Positions 8,134 through 16,960 of a stretch of 64,000 nt of DNA are shown in pieces. The first letter of the stretch is position 1. The number at the start of each line of letters is the position of its first letter. The DNA lies in NCBI RefSeq assembly GCF_900177675.1, contig NZ_FXWM01000001.1, positions 2,551,001 through 2,615,000 of the forward strand. The letters are read 5' to 3'. The DNA is from Bacillus sp. OV166. Its GTDB lineage: Bacteria; Bacillota; Bacilli; Bacillales; Cytobacillaceae. Both the position numbers and the translations under genes were made by a program. The notes under the pieces are model-generated. The model saw only the letters and a program-made list of their open reading frames with translations. It was not told the DNA's origin and did not search any database.

Positions 8134-9324
8134 TTATACGATTGGTGAAGTTTCTTTATTCCGCATCGATTGTGGTATATAAACACAGAACGGTTCACTT
8201 TCCAGATAATCGCCTGTTACGGCATAAGTTCGAGAGCGGGAACCGCCGCACATTTTGTTGTATTCACAAAAGCCGCATTTGCCTTTGTAGTTATCAGGTT
8301 GACGTAGTTCTTTAAATACTTTTGACTCACGATAAATTTCTGCAAGCGGGGTATCACGGATGTTACCACCGACAATAGGAAGTAATCCACTTGGCATAAC
8401 ATCTCCAAGATGGGAGACAAAGGCGAAGCCATTGCCATCATTTACGCCTTTTGGCGCACGCTTCAAGCCATCATGCATGGAAGCAAAATCAGTTGTAATC
8501 GAGTCTTCGTAATGAATTTCACCTTTTTCAATTAACTGGTCGCGCGTTTTTTGCTGTAAAACAACCCTGCGGTAATGTTGTGCTGCGGTAGTTTTAATAT
8601 CATATGGTGCAGTTTTGCTTAATTCATACAACCAACGAAACACCTTTTCATGCTCAGTAGGAGAAATACATGCGTCCATTTGACCTCTGCCAGTTGGGAC
8701 AAGTAGGAAGATGTACCACATAACAGCGCCTAGCTCGCCAACAAGTTTTGCCATTTGTTCAAGCGAGTCATAATTATAACGAGAGATTACTGTATTGATT
8801 TGGAGCGGCATGTCTAATTCATTTAAGTATTTAATTTTTTCAACGGTTAAATCAAATGATCCAGGGGTCCCGCGGAAATGATCATGAATCTCGGGTGTTG
8901 GGCCGTCTAAACTAAAGCCCCAGCGTGAGAGTCCTACATCTTTGAACAGTTTCATTTTTTCTTTTGTTACATTCGCTGTGGCACTAGGTGTCATCGACAC
9001 GCGCATCCCTTTTTTAATTGCATAATCAGCAAGTTCATAAAGATCTTCTCTCATCATACAATCCCCGCCTGTAAAAACGAGCATTGGATTATCCATCTCA
9101 TAAATTTGATCAATTAAATTGATTCCTTCTTTATGTGAAAGTTCCCGTGGGTCTGGAGTAAGCTGCGCATCAGCACGACAGTGAATGCACTTAAGCTGAC
9201 AGGCTCTCGTTACTTCCCAAATGACGATAAATGGATTTTTATCATAATCTATTACATTTCTCATTCCATGAGGGTGCCCCATAGCATGTGGATGTCCTTT
9301 TCCTATTCCTTGCATCATCATCAC
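8134..9324 (-). CDS. Radical SAM/SPASM-domain protein (AhbD/NirJ-like)
   Basis: 396 residues. The radical-SAM cluster motif is CQLKCIHC near residue 43, followed by FTGGDCMMR and the SAM-binding strands. The C-terminal SPASM-type cysteines are in CGFCEYNKMCGGSRSRTYA and a final EPFCVY. The overall form resembles the AhbD/NirJ heme-modifying and TIGR04053-type radical SAM proteins. The N-terminus is unusually rich in Met, Gly and His (GHPHAMGHPHGM), which may bind metal. The start is uncertain: GTG followed by three ATG codons. No heme pathway or peptide precursor gene is adjacent, so the substrate is unknown. Confidence 0.85.
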   Translation of the reverse strand: MMMMQGIGKGHPHAMGHPHGMRNVIDYDKNPFIVIWEVTRACQLKCIHCRADAQLTPDPRELSHKEGINLIDQIYEMDNPMLVFTGGDCMMREDLYELADYAIKKGMRVSMTPSATANVTKEKMKLFKDVGLSRWGFSLDGPTPEIHDHFRGTPGSFDLTVEKIKYLNELDMPLQINTVISRYNYDSLEQMAKLVGELGAVMWYIFLLVPTGRGQMDACISPTEHEKVFRWLYELSKTAPYDIKTTAAQHYRRVVLQQKTRDQLIEKGEIHYEDSITTDFASMHDGLKRAPKGVNDGNGFAFVSHLGDVMPSGLLPIVGGNIRDTPLAEIYRESKVFKELRQPDNYKGKCGFCEYNKMCGGSRSRTYAVTGDYLESEPFCVYIPQSMRNKETSPIV

Positions 9325-9676
9325 CCAAATTCATTAATATTTATAAAACTATAGGTTTATTATAGGTTTATCAACCCACAGTGCATGGGAGTATTGTTAC
9401 AATATTTCTACATCCTAGTGAGAATTATGTGATATCTATAAAAATCATAATCTTCTTTTGTATTACATTTATGTTACAAAAACATTAATAAATAATGTAA
9501 GATTCCATTATAAACATAATATATAGCGGATAGTTACATAGTTGTGTTTGTTATATTTACGGTTTTCTTTGCTAGAATTGGATTTTTTTACCTTGTAAGC
9601 CATATCCTTGGGGTTTATTCCATCCTTAATGTTCGTTTATGATTTAGGTACACAAACGAATTGAAGGGATGCTACG
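9325..9676. other. AT-rich intergenic region between divergent genes
   Basis: 352 bases with no ORF that has a ribosome site. The only local pattern is a direct near-duplication, TATAGGTTTAT twice at about 9349-9371. It must contain the promoters for the radical SAM gene (leftward) and the wall hydrolase gene (rightward), but I see no unambiguous -35/-10 pair. Confidence 0.5.
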
Positions 9677-10450
9677 ATGAAAAAACAACTATTATCATTC
9701 GCAGCAACGGCGGGAATCCTGTTTTCTACATTTGTTGGTTCTGCTAGTGCACATGAAAACATTTATAATGTCCAATCGGGGGATACACTTTGGAAGATTT
9801 CACAAGCAAACAAAGTCTCAGTCTCTGACTTGAAAACTTGGAATCACCTAACAAGTGATAATCTCTATGTAAATCAGAAGCTATCATTATTAGCACCACA
9901 CAGCCACGAACTAGTTGCACCTACCTATACGGTCCAAAAAGGGGACACACTTTACCTTATTTCAGTACGATTCAAACTTTCCATTGCCCAGCTTAAATCA
10001 CTGAATCACCTCACATCAGATACGATCTATGTAGGACAAGTCTTAAAGATAAATGCGGGTGGTACATCAAATCCAGTACCTGCACCAACAGTATCAAAGG
10101 CGCAACTGGTGATAGATGAAGCCAAAAAATACATTGGAACATCTTATTTATGGGGTGGCAATACGCCGTCAGGTTTTGATTGCAGCGGTTTGACAAGTTA
10201 TGTATTTAATAAAGTTGGAGTAACCATTCCACGAACGTCAGCAACACAATGGTCTGGACTGAAAGCTGTCAGTAGCCCAAATCCCGGTGATCTAGTATTC
10301 TTTGAAACATATGCTCCAGGTCCTACACATGTAGGGATTTATTTAGGAAATAACCAATTCATTCAAGCGGGATCAAAAGGTGTATCGATTGCAGATATGA
10401 CCAATTCCTACTGGAAACCAAGGTACCTTGGTTCAAGGACTGCATTTTAA
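9677..10450 (+). CDS. Secreted LysM-NlpC/P60 peptidoglycan endopeptidase
   Basis: 257 residues. A signal peptide (cleavage near SASA-HEN, residue 25) is followed by two LysM wall-binding repeats (YNVQSGDTLWKIS and YTVQKGDTLYLIS, about residues 29-70 and 83-126), a short Pro/Ser linker and an NlpC/P60 domain. The catalytic Cys169 is in FDCSGLTSYV and His218 is in THVGIYLG. It should cleave D-gamma-glutamyl-diamino acid bonds in the wall during growth or separation, as LytE/LytF/CwlS do. An AAGGGATG ribosome site precedes the ATG. Confidence 0.92.
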   Translation: MKKQLLSFAATAGILFSTFVGSASAHENIYNVQSGDTLWKISQANKVSVSDLKTWNHLTSDNLYVNQKLSLLAPHSHELVAPTYTVQKGDTLYLISVRFKLSIAQLKSLNHLTSDTIYVGQVLKINAGGTSNPVPAPTVSKAQLVIDEAKKYIGTSYLWGGNTPSGFDCSGLTSYVFNKVGVTIPRTSATQWSGLKAVSSPNPGDLVFFETYAPGPTHVGIYLGNNQFIQAGSKGVSIADMTNSYWKPRYLGSRTAF

Positions 10451-10460
10451 TAGATAAAGT

Positions 10461-10495
10461 AGAAAGGTCTTTCAACATTGAAAGGCTCTTTTTAT
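10461..10495 (+). terminator. Terminator of the wall hydrolase gene
   Basis: CTTTCAA pairs with TTGAAAG, extended by weaker pairs, and is followed by a long T-rich run. Confidence 0.75.
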
Positions 10496-10562
10496 TTTTT
10501 CAAAATTAAAAATATAGTATGATAAGGCTAATCAAAAAAATTGAAGTGAATGGAGTTGTCGG

Positions 10563-11192
10563 ATGTTTAAAAAAATTATTAGTATAGTGATATTGCTAGT
10601 AATCATTGCGATTGGTTTTTTTCAAAAAGATGAATTACTGCATCTTGTTAAACAAGGCGGAGCCTTATCGATTTTTATTAGTATGTTATTAGTGTCGATT
10701 TGTGTCTTTTTTCCTGTCATCCCGTTTCCAGTTTTAGCAGGAATGATCGGAGCCGTATTTGGAACGGCCCAAGGGATGCTTGTATCCTTAACAGGGGCCA
10801 TGGCTGGGACGATGGCTTTCTTCTTCTTATCCAGGTATGGTTTTCGCGATTTTGCCCAGGATAAACTGATGATATATCCAAAAGTTCAGGAATACGATGA
10901 GTTTTTAAACAAAAATTCCTTTGTAGCAATATTAACCTGTCGATTAATTCCTATCATTCCAGCACCGGTTGTCAATATCATTTGTGGGTTAAGTCATGTG
11001 AGATGGCTAACATTTTTTACTGCATCCATAATCGGAAAAGTTCCAAACATTCTGCTTTTGTCGTATGCAGGTGCTTCATTTAGTAACAACAAGCTTTATT
11101 CTTTCGGGCTTTACGGCGCCTATATGGTCATCATTATCCTGATTAACTTTGTTATTGTTTATCGAAAGCAGGCAAAGAATTCTCTTGATTAA
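10563..11192 (+). CDS. TVP38/TMEM64 (VTT/DedA-like) membrane protein
   Basis: A 209-residue integral membrane protein with about five hydrophobic segments. It has the VTT-domain hallmarks: PVIPFPVLAGMIGAVFG, GAMAGTMAFFFLSRYG, and RLIPIIPAPVVNIICGLS followed by a re-entrant segment. Relatives act in lipid scrambling or undecaprenyl-phosphate handling. Its stop overlaps the end of the convergent gene at 11189. Confidence 0.88.
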   Translation: MFKKIISIVILLVIIAIGFFQKDELLHLVKQGGALSIFISMLLVSICVFFPVIPFPVLAGMIGAVFGTAQGMLVSLTGAMAGTMAFFFLSRYGFRDFAQDKLMIYPKVQEYDEFLNKNSFVAILTCRLIPIIPAPVVNIICGLSHVRWLTFFTASIIGKVPNILLLSYAGASFSNNKLYSFGLYGAYMVIIILINFVIVYRKQAKNSLD

Positions 11193-11539
11193 ACAACTTC
11201 TTGAATATTTAAATCATTTTGTTCCTCAACGGAGATTAGTTCCTTAAAGAAGCTTTTTAAAATAAGCCATTTAGCTGGATAGCTGTAAATAAAATCTTCG
11301 ATCACCTGAGAGGAGTAATACAAAAAACAATCGATAGGAACTTTTTCTTTTTTTAAATCGTATAAAAGTGCATGTGGAATCGTGTAATAGTCATTCAACT
11401 GGTAGGGGTTGAACTTTACTACTTGAATTTTTTGGTCGTGGATCATCTTTTTTAAAGATTGTTCTTGTATTGAAATACTTTCTTCCTTAGTTAGACCATT
11501 TATACAAATACGATCATTGATAAAATAAATACCCTTCAT
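11189..11539 (-). CDS. Conserved hypothetical protein, weakly like a serine-recombinase N-terminus
   Basis: 116 residues from the ATG at 11539, which follows GAGGTG by six bases. The pattern SISIQEQSLKKMI near the start recalls the S-x-x-x-Q region after the catalytic serine in resolvase domains, but no catalytic motif is complete and the similarity may be chance. Mixed alpha/beta composition, cytoplasmic. It ends 3 bases inside the VTT gene (convergent overlap). Confidence 0.6.
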   Translation of the reverse strand: MKGIYFINDRICINGLTKEESISIQEQSLKKMIHDQKIQVVKFNPYQLNDYYTIPHALLYDLKKEKVPIDCFLYYSSQVIEDFIYSYPAKWLILKSFFKELISVEEQNDLNIQEVV

Positions 11540-11624
11540 AAACAACACCTCATTCTATTTCCTTGATTGGTATTGTTATTGACAGGGTTTAGGAGAAGTA
11601 TACTTATCCAGGTGTGGAAATTTC

Positions 11625-11656
11625 TATAAAAAAATTACCCGGCCATGGGGCCGGGT
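11625..11656 (-). terminator. GC-rich hairpin with minus-strand T-run
   Basis: ACCCGGCC (11637-11644) pairs with GGCCGGGT (11649-11656). On the minus strand it is followed by a long T-run (plus-strand A-run 11626-11634), so it reads as a leftward terminator. No gene on that strand lies immediately upstream. Confidence 0.6.
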
Positions 11657-11788
11657 ATTCAAACTAATCTATATTTTAAGGGGGCGGAGGTTTAAGGCTC
11701 TTCCGTGAACCTATTTAAATCTTAATGGATAATTATTAATAAATTATGAACGAAAGATTAATAGTTTAAGAAAAGATAAGGAGAATAA

Positions 11789-11983
11789 ATGAAAGATTTC
11801 CATTTTTGTGCGACATGCAGGCATTTTAAAGCAGAAAAAAAGCCAGAGGGGATGCACTACTTTTGTAGTCGTTTAGGCTTTGAGACAAAAACGAACTACA
11901 AATTTAATTGCTGGTTTCCGAGAGAAAATATTAAGAAAATAATCGATAATGTTAATAAGGTTAGAAAGGAAAGTGATACTTAA
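11789..11983 (+). CDS. Small Cys-rich protein, probably zinc-binding
   Basis: 64 residues with four ordered cysteines and nearby histidine: CATCRHF at residue 7, YFCSRLGF near residue 30 and FNCWF near residue 45. This spacing suggests a structural metal site. An AAGGAG ribosome site precedes the ATG. Function unknown; a terminator overlaps the stop. Confidence 0.7.
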   Translation: MKDFHFCATCRHFKAEKKPEGMHYFCSRLGFETKTNYKFNCWFPRENIKKIIDNVNKVRKESDT

Positions 11984-12004
11984 CGATAAGTTTCACTTTT
12001 TTTA
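11970..12004 (+). terminator. Terminator
   Basis: AAAGTGATACTTA pairs with TAAGTTTCACTTT, followed by a T-run. It overlaps the end of the Cys-rich small gene. Confidence 0.85.
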
Positions 12005-12114
12005 GTTTTTGTAGATGACAAATGTCCATTGTCCTTCTTTGATAATCATGTTATTTTCATGAATATCATTTCTATTTAATTGAATCGCGCTTTACTTGAA
12101 AGGAGGACTTTCTA

Positions 12115-12765
12115 TTGGCAGCTACACATACTTTTTCAAAAAAAGAGGAACTAGCTAATTCCATCACACACGGAGTGGGGGCCCTATTAAGCATTTCTGC
12201 CTTAGTTATTTTAATTGTATATGCATCCCTATATGGAACGGTGTGGCATGTGGTTAGCTTCACGATTTTTGGAGTAACAATGTTTATACTTTATATGTCA
12301 TCTACCTTGCTTCATAGTTTTCCTGAAGGAAAGGCAAAGGACATTTTTGAAATTTTTGACCATTCGTCTATTTACTTTTTTATTGCCGGGACCTACACAC
12401 CATTTTTATTAATCGTAATCAAAGGAACACTAGGTTGGTCACTTTTTGGAATCGTTTGGGGACTTGCGATTGCGGGTACCGTCTTTAAATGCTTTTTTGT
12501 GAAAAAGTACCTTTTTTCATCAACGGCGCTTTATGTGGTCATGGGCTGGTTAATTGTCTTCGCATGGAAACCATTAGTGAATAATCTATCTCTGGAAGGG
12601 ATGACCTATTTAGCTATTGGGGGCGCACTGTATACACTCGGAGCCATTTTCTATGTTTGGCGTGGGTTTAAATATCACCACGCAGTCTGGCACCTATTTG
12701 TATTAGCAGCCAGTGTTGCTCACTTTTTTTGTGTGTTGTTTTATGTATTGCCGATTCATTCTTAA
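12115..12765 (+). CDS. yplQ: Hemolysin III / PAQR-family membrane protein
   Basis: 216 residues with seven hydrophobic segments. The conserved NSITHGVGALLS near the N-terminus, SSTLLHSFP, FEIFDHSSIYFFIAGTYTPF and the final HHAVWHLFVLAASVAHF carry the Ser, Asp and three His that bind zinc in PAQR proteins. It matches Bacillus YplQ-type hemolysin III proteins. The start is TTG, supported by AAAGGAGG at the right distance. A repeat-derived hairpin follows the stop. Confidence 0.88.
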   Translation: MAATHTFSKKEELANSITHGVGALLSISALVILIVYASLYGTVWHVVSFTIFGVTMFILYMSSTLLHSFPEGKAKDIFEIFDHSSIYFFIAGTYTPFLLIVIKGTLGWSLFGIVWGLAIAGTVFKCFFVKKYLFSSTALYVVMGWLIVFAWKPLVNNLSLEGMTYLAIGGALYTLGAIFYVWRGFKYHHAVWHLFVLAASVAHFFCVLFYVLPIHS

Positions 12766-12768
12766 GTT

Positions 12769-12844
12769 GTTCATGAGGACAGAAATCAGAATCAAAGAGC
12801 GAAATTTGTCCTCATGGAGCGTTCATGAGGACAGAAATTCGAAT
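12769..12844. repeat. Tandem 52-bp repeat containing an inverted repeat
   Basis: GTTCATGAGGACAGAAAT occurs at 12769-12786 and again at 12821-12838, exactly 52 bases apart. Between them lies an inverted copy (AAATTTGTCCTCATGG, 12802-12817), so the first unit folds into a hairpin (CATGAGGACA with TGTCCTCATG, one mismatch). The second copy is cut off after about 24 bases. It separates two convergent genes and may also stop transcription. Confidence 0.75.
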
Positions 12845-12853
12845 AGTGTGTGA

Positions 12854-14224
12854 TTAAACATGCCGCATTTTTCTATAGTTAAATGTCTCCCGAGAAAACC
12901 ATAGGCTCATTAAAAAGCTAATGATGCCCGTGAACAGTAAAACTTCCCCGATGATTTTCATATTTTCCGCAGTGACTTCTTTCCCAAAGATTAATCCTAA
13001 AATGATTGAGGATAAAATAGAGCCCAAATATCGGCAGGTTTGAAATAAGCCGGATGTTGTCCCAATAATCTCTTTTGGACTCTCCTTAACCATGGCCACT
13101 TGGAGAACAACATTTCCAATTCCATAGCTTAACCCCATGATTGATAAAATAATCCCGATACCCAAATAGGAAGTATTTACAAAAAACAGAATAAAAGCTA
13201 GTGCACCAATAATCGATATAAAAGAGCCAACCATAATCGGCAGGTTTACACCGGCCCGGTCGATCCATTTTCCCGTTACAGATGAAATAATAATGCTTAT
13301 TCCAGACATAAATAACATTAACAAGCCACTCATTTCCACGCTTAAACCCAATCCTTCTTGAAAATAACTGGGCAGCCCGAAAAATAAACAATAAAAAAAG
13401 ATATTCAAAAAGATGAACTGGATGTACACCATCGAAAGCTTTGGATGTGTTTTAAAAATACGAATATCAATAAATGGCTCCTTGACTCTTAACTCCCTCA
13501 GAACAAATAAACCGAAAAAGATGATTCCAACAACTCCCGACAGATAATGAATTTTTCCTTCAAAAGATAACAAAAACCATAAAAAGAATACCATTCCTGC
13601 AGCGAAGTACCCGATTCCTAGAAAATCCAAGTTGGAGAATAATTTTTTCATGTGAGCCTTATCTTGTTTGATGTCCTTAGGAAACATATACCACCCCAGC
13701 AGAAAACTGAGGATAATAAAAGGGAAATTCACCCAGAAGATGGCAGGCCAATTGCCCCAAACAATTAAGAAACCTCCAATGGTAGGCCCTAGTGCTACCA
13801 TTGCCGAAGCGAAAATTGATAATACGGCAAGGGCTGAGGCCTGTCTTTCTTTGATATGGTCTCGAATTAACGACATCCCTGCTGGATAAATGGCACTACT
13901 CCCAATCGATTGAAACATTCTCATGACAAGTAACATGAGAAAGGTATGTGACATAGGTGCACCAAACGCTGACAAGGCAACTAAAATGAGTCCCGTTAAA
14001 AAGGTTTTTTTTCGCCCAAAAATATCACCAATTTTTCCTGTAACCGGCTGTGCTACTGCACTTGCTAAATAAAAGCTGGATATCAACCACGAAACGGTTG
14101 TAAAGGAAAGCTGAAAATCCTTCTGTATACTGTGTAATGCTAAGGCGATCATTGATGAATTAAGAGGATTTAACATCGTTCCAGAGGCGACAGCTGTTAA
14201 AAATAATGCACGATTTTTTTTCAT
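12854..14224 (-). CDS. MFS drug-efflux-type transporter (DHA2/EmrB-QacA-like)
   Basis: 456 residues with 12 to 14 hydrophobic segments. Family motifs are visible: LNPLNSSMIALAL in the first helix, GKIGDIFGRKKTF (motif A) after helix 2, RMFQSIGSSAIYPAG and ALGPTIGGFL (motif C). The ATG at 14224 follows AAAGGATG; the longer frame to 14326 has no ribosome site. The substrate is unknown. It is divergent from the XdhC gene, so a link to purine export is possible but not shown. Confidence 0.88.
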   Translation of the reverse strand: MKKNRALFLTAVASGTMLNPLNSSMIALALHSIQKDFQLSFTTVSWLISSFYLASAVAQPVTGKIGDIFGRKKTFLTGLILVALSAFGAPMSHTFLMLLVMRMFQSIGSSAIYPAGMSLIRDHIKERQASALAVLSIFASAMVALGPTIGGFLIVWGNWPAIFWVNFPFIILSFLLGWYMFPKDIKQDKAHMKKLFSNLDFLGIGYFAAGMVFFLWFLLSFEGKIHYLSGVVGIIFFGLFVLRELRVKEPFIDIRIFKTHPKLSMVYIQFIFLNIFFYCLFFGLPSYFQEGLGLSVEMSGLLMLFMSGISIIISSVTGKWIDRAGVNLPIMVGSFISIIGALAFILFFVNTSYLGIGIILSIMGLSYGIGNVVLQVAMVKESPKEIIGTTSGLFQTCRYLGSILSSIILGLIFGKEVTAENMKIIGEVLLFTGIISFLMSLWFSRETFNYRKMRHV

Positions 14225-14375
14225 GTCTTCATCCTTTGCTGGATTTAGAATCAGTTTATTTTTTGCAATATATTTATTTCTATGAGTGGCACATTGAAAA
14301 TTTATCATTCTAGGAATAGCCTCCAAACTAATATAAATAAGATAGGAATTTTTGAGAATGAAGTGGAGGAGTCTT

Positions 14376-15389
14376 ATGGATGATATTTATCCGATTTTAG
14401 AAGTCATTGATCAACCAGGCCAAAAGGTATTAGCAACCATTGTTCGTGTTCAAGGATCAGCATATAAAAGAGAAGGTTCTTCCATGCTTTTTTGTGAAGA
14501 TGGGAAGCAATTTGGCATGTTAACTGCAGGTTGTTTGGAAACAGATTTGACCATTAAAGCTCAAGAGGTTTTCATCAAGCAAGAAGCAAAAATGTTCCAT
14601 TATAATTTAGCAGATGAAAACGATATGAGTTGGGGTCAAGGGAATGGCTGCAATGGAACAATTGATATTTTATTAGAGCCAGTCTCTGAAAAATTAACAG
14701 AGGATTTCTTTGTTGTAAAAAGATCCTTAGATAAATGTAAACCTGTAATTATGTTAAAAAAACTCGATGAATTGGGGGAGTATCTGTTTATTGAGGAGGA
14801 AGGGGATCCGTTTGGCAATTGGTCAGGGGATATTCCTAAAATTGCCTTTACATCTAAAAGTGGAATCATACCTGGAACTGATTCCCTTTATCAACATACG
14901 TATCAACCAAGGCCAAGGCTCATAGTCTTCGGGGCAGGACCAGACGCAAAACCGCTTGTTCACCTTGCCGCGGAAACTGGATTTTTAGTTACTGTATGCG
15001 ATTGGCGGGAAGAGTTTTGTCAAAAAAAATATTTTCCCAAAGCTGAGCAGCTCCTTTTGGGCTTTCCTAAAAAGCTTTTGAAGCAAATTTCCTTTTCTCC
15101 CTATGATTATGTGGTCATCATGACGCATCATTATGAGAGGGATCAAGAAATATTAAAGGAGGTACGCAATGAGCATATAAAGTACTTAGGCGTACTAGGG
15201 CCGCGGGAAAGAACCAAAAGGCTGCTTAAAAATGAAAATGTCCCAACCTGGATTTATTCACCTATGGGTAAGAATATTGGAGCAAAGGGTCCTGAGGAAA
15301 TCGCTGTTAGTATCGTTGCTCAATTGATTGAGGTGTGGAGAAAGCCTGTCCATGAAAGAGTGCAACTTCTATGGACCATTCCCGAGTAA
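14376..15389 (+). CDS. pucA: XdhC/CoxI-family molybdenum-enzyme accessory protein
   Basis: 337 residues from the ATG at 14376 (GGAGGAG upstream). The N-terminal XdhC domain has GSAYKREGSSMLF, TAGCLETDL and GQGNGCNGTIDILLEP; the C-terminal Rossmann part has LIVFGAGPDAKPL and the conserved YLGVLGPRERT. The family binds the molybdenum cofactor and helps its sulfuration before insertion into xanthine dehydrogenase. It is the first gene of the cluster with FAD and 2Fe-2S subunits downstream, but the enzyme's large subunit is missing here, so its target must be elsewhere or lost. Confidence 0.88.
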   Translation: MDDIYPILEVIDQPGQKVLATIVRVQGSAYKREGSSMLFCEDGKQFGMLTAGCLETDLTIKAQEVFIKQEAKMFHYNLADENDMSWGQGNGCNGTIDILLEPVSEKLTEDFFVVKRSLDKCKPVIMLKKLDELGEYLFIEEEGDPFGNWSGDIPKIAFTSKSGIIPGTDSLYQHTYQPRPRLIVFGAGPDAKPLVHLAAETGFLVTVCDWREEFCQKKYFPKAEQLLLGFPKKLLKQISFSPYDYVVIMTHHYERDQEILKEVRNEHIKYLGVLGPRERTKRLLKNENVPTWIYSPMGKNIGAKGPEEIAVSIVAQLIEVWRKPVHERVQLLWTIPE

Positions 15390-15481
15390 GTGGAATTGTT
15401 CTTCAGTAGGTAATAACAGTGTTATAAGTCATAATAAGTTGGATTTACTCAGTATAAAATCCACTTAATCATGGTGGAGGG

Positions 15482-15583
15482 ATGAAATTGCATATTATTG
15501 GGAAAAGTGTCATTCGCAAAGAGGCACTTGATAAGGTATCTGGAAAGAAGTTGATTTGGAAAGCAAAGGAGGCGCAAAAATAA
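15482..15583 (+). pseudogene. pucD: N-terminal remnant of the xanthine dehydrogenase large (Mo) subunit
   Basis: A 33-codon ORF with a GGTGGAGGG ribosome site. Its IIGKSVIRKEALDKVSGK segment is the typical N-terminus of PucD-type molybdopterin subunits, which normally continue for over 700 residues. Here it breaks off after about 22 codons and ends KLIWKAKEAQK before a stop that overlaps the next start (TAATG). The best reading is a large internal deletion that kept the translation start and the coupling to the FAD subunit gene. Confidence 0.75.
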
Positions 15584-16416
15584 TGCTTCCCATTGATTTT
15601 GATTATTATAAGCCGGCCTCATTGAAAGAAGCAGTCGATTTACATCAGTATTTAGATCAGCAAGGCAAGCAACCGATGTTCTTTTCTGGAGGAACCGAAT
15701 TAATTACACTTGGAAGAATAGATTTAGCCTATACCGAAGCAGTTATTGATATCAAGGATATCCCCGAATGTAATGTAATGCAGGTTAGTGGGGAACAATT
15801 GCTGCTTGGCAGTACCCTCTCACTTACAAAAATAGAAGAAGCAAATCTTTTCCCATTATTAACGAAAACTGCCAGTCAAGTCGCTGATCATACGGCTCGA
15901 GGGAAGATTTCTTTAGGAGGGAATATCTGTGCTCGGATTTTTTACCGGGAAGCTGTTTTGCCATTTTTACTTTCTGATAGCCAAGTTTTGATTGTCGGTC
16001 CAGGAGGAAAAAAGATGGTGCCAATCAATGAGATATTTTTAGAAAAGCTTCAACTTAAAAAAGGGGAATTTCTCGTTCAATTAGCAACAGAAACACGGTT
16101 TATCAAAGCACCGTTCTTTAGTTTCAAGCGTCGTCAGCAGTGGGATACTGGCTACCCGTTGATCACCGTAGCGGCATTAAAAATAGGTCAGGAAGTACGT
16201 GTTGCAATCAGTGGCTTTTGCCCTTTTCCATTTCGGTCAAAAGAACTGGAAGCTTCGTTAAATAAAAGAGATCTGCCAGCAGCTTCAAGGATTGATGAGG
16301 GGGTTTCCAAATTACCAAAGCCTATTTTAGATGATGTAGAAGGGTCACCAAAATATAGGCTATTTGTTTTGCGGAATCTATTGATGGATGTGTTAGCAGT
16401 GTTGGATGGAACATGA
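15583..16416 (+). CDS. pucC: Xanthine dehydrogenase FAD-binding subunit
   Basis: 277 residues from the ATG at 15583, preceded by AAAGGAGG and overlapping the stop of the pucD remnant. The N-terminus FDYYKPASLKEAVDL and FFSGGTELITLGRI are the FAD-binding signature of CO/xanthine dehydrogenase medium subunits, followed by ISLGGNICARIFYREAVLPFLL. The subunit passes electrons between the iron-sulfur and FAD centres. The C-terminal CODH-type domain appears complete. Confidence 0.88.
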   Translation: MLPIDFDYYKPASLKEAVDLHQYLDQQGKQPMFFSGGTELITLGRIDLAYTEAVIDIKDIPECNVMQVSGEQLLLGSTLSLTKIEEANLFPLLTKTASQVADHTARGKISLGGNICARIFYREAVLPFLLSDSQVLIVGPGGKKMVPINEIFLEKLQLKKGEFLVQLATETRFIKAPFFSFKRRQQWDTGYPLITVAALKIGQEVRVAISGFCPFPFRSKELEASLNKRDLPAASRIDEGVSKLPKPILDDVEGSPKYRLFVLRNLLMDVLAVLDGT

Positions 16417-16455
16417 AGTTAGATTGATAAAATAAAAAAAGGAGGGGAGAGTAAC

Positions 16456-16908
16456 TTGAAATCTCACACAATTACGATGAATATAAATGGAGAAATTCGA
16501 AGTGTAACCGTTCGGTCTGCCGATACACTTTTATATGCGATCCGGAATAAACTTGGCTTGACAGGTGCAAAACCGGGCTGTTTAAACGGAGACTGCGGCG
16601 CATGTACAGTGAATGTAGAAGGGTGGCCGATGAAATCATGTTTAATGCTTGCCGTTGAAGCGGTTGGAAAGAAAGTAATAACTATTGAAGGGTTGGAGAA
16701 TACCCCCATCCAGCAGGCTTTTGTGGAAAACTTTGCTTTTCAATGCGGCTACTGCACCCCCGGCTTTATTATGAATTGCCATTCGTTAATACGAAAGCAT
16801 CCAGAAGCAGGTGATCAAATAATTAAAGAATGGCTGGAGTCGAATATCTGCCGATGTACCGGCTATGCAGAAATTGAAAGTGCATTGAAATCAGTGCTCA
16901 AGAAGTAA
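16456..16908 (+). CDS. pucE: Xanthine dehydrogenase 2Fe-2S subunit
   Basis: 150 residues. The N-terminal plant-type ferredoxin centre has CLNGDCGACTV and a later Cys in MKSCLML; the C-terminal alpha-helical centre has QCGYCTPGFIMNC and NICRCTGY. Both clusters needed by molybdenum hydroxylases are intact. The TTG start is supported by AGGAGGGGAG. With PucC it would form two of three subunits; the molybdenum subunit is deleted from this locus. Confidence 0.92.
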   Translation: MKSHTITMNINGEIRSVTVRSADTLLYAIRNKLGLTGAKPGCLNGDCGACTVNVEGWPMKSCLMLAVEAVGKKVITIEGLENTPIQQAFVENFAFQCGYCTPGFIMNCHSLIRKHPEAGDQIIKEWLESNICRCTGYAEIESALKSVLKK

Positions 16909-16924
16909 TGACAAAAGGGGAATG

Positions 16925-16960
16925 ATCTAACGAAAAAGGATGCCATTTTATGGCACCCTC
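16925..16960 (-). terminator. Terminator overlapping the PBP stop codon
   Basis: On the minus strand GGTGCCAT pairs with ATGGCATC, followed by CTTTTTC. The TAA stop of the PBP gene (16948-16950) is within the loop and stem. Confidence 0.75.

Noticed and set aside
9325..9676. WalR (TGTWAH-N5-TGTWAH) sites ahead of the wall hydrolase gene
   Set aside because: Several TGTWA-like half-sites occur but none has a second half at the right spacing.
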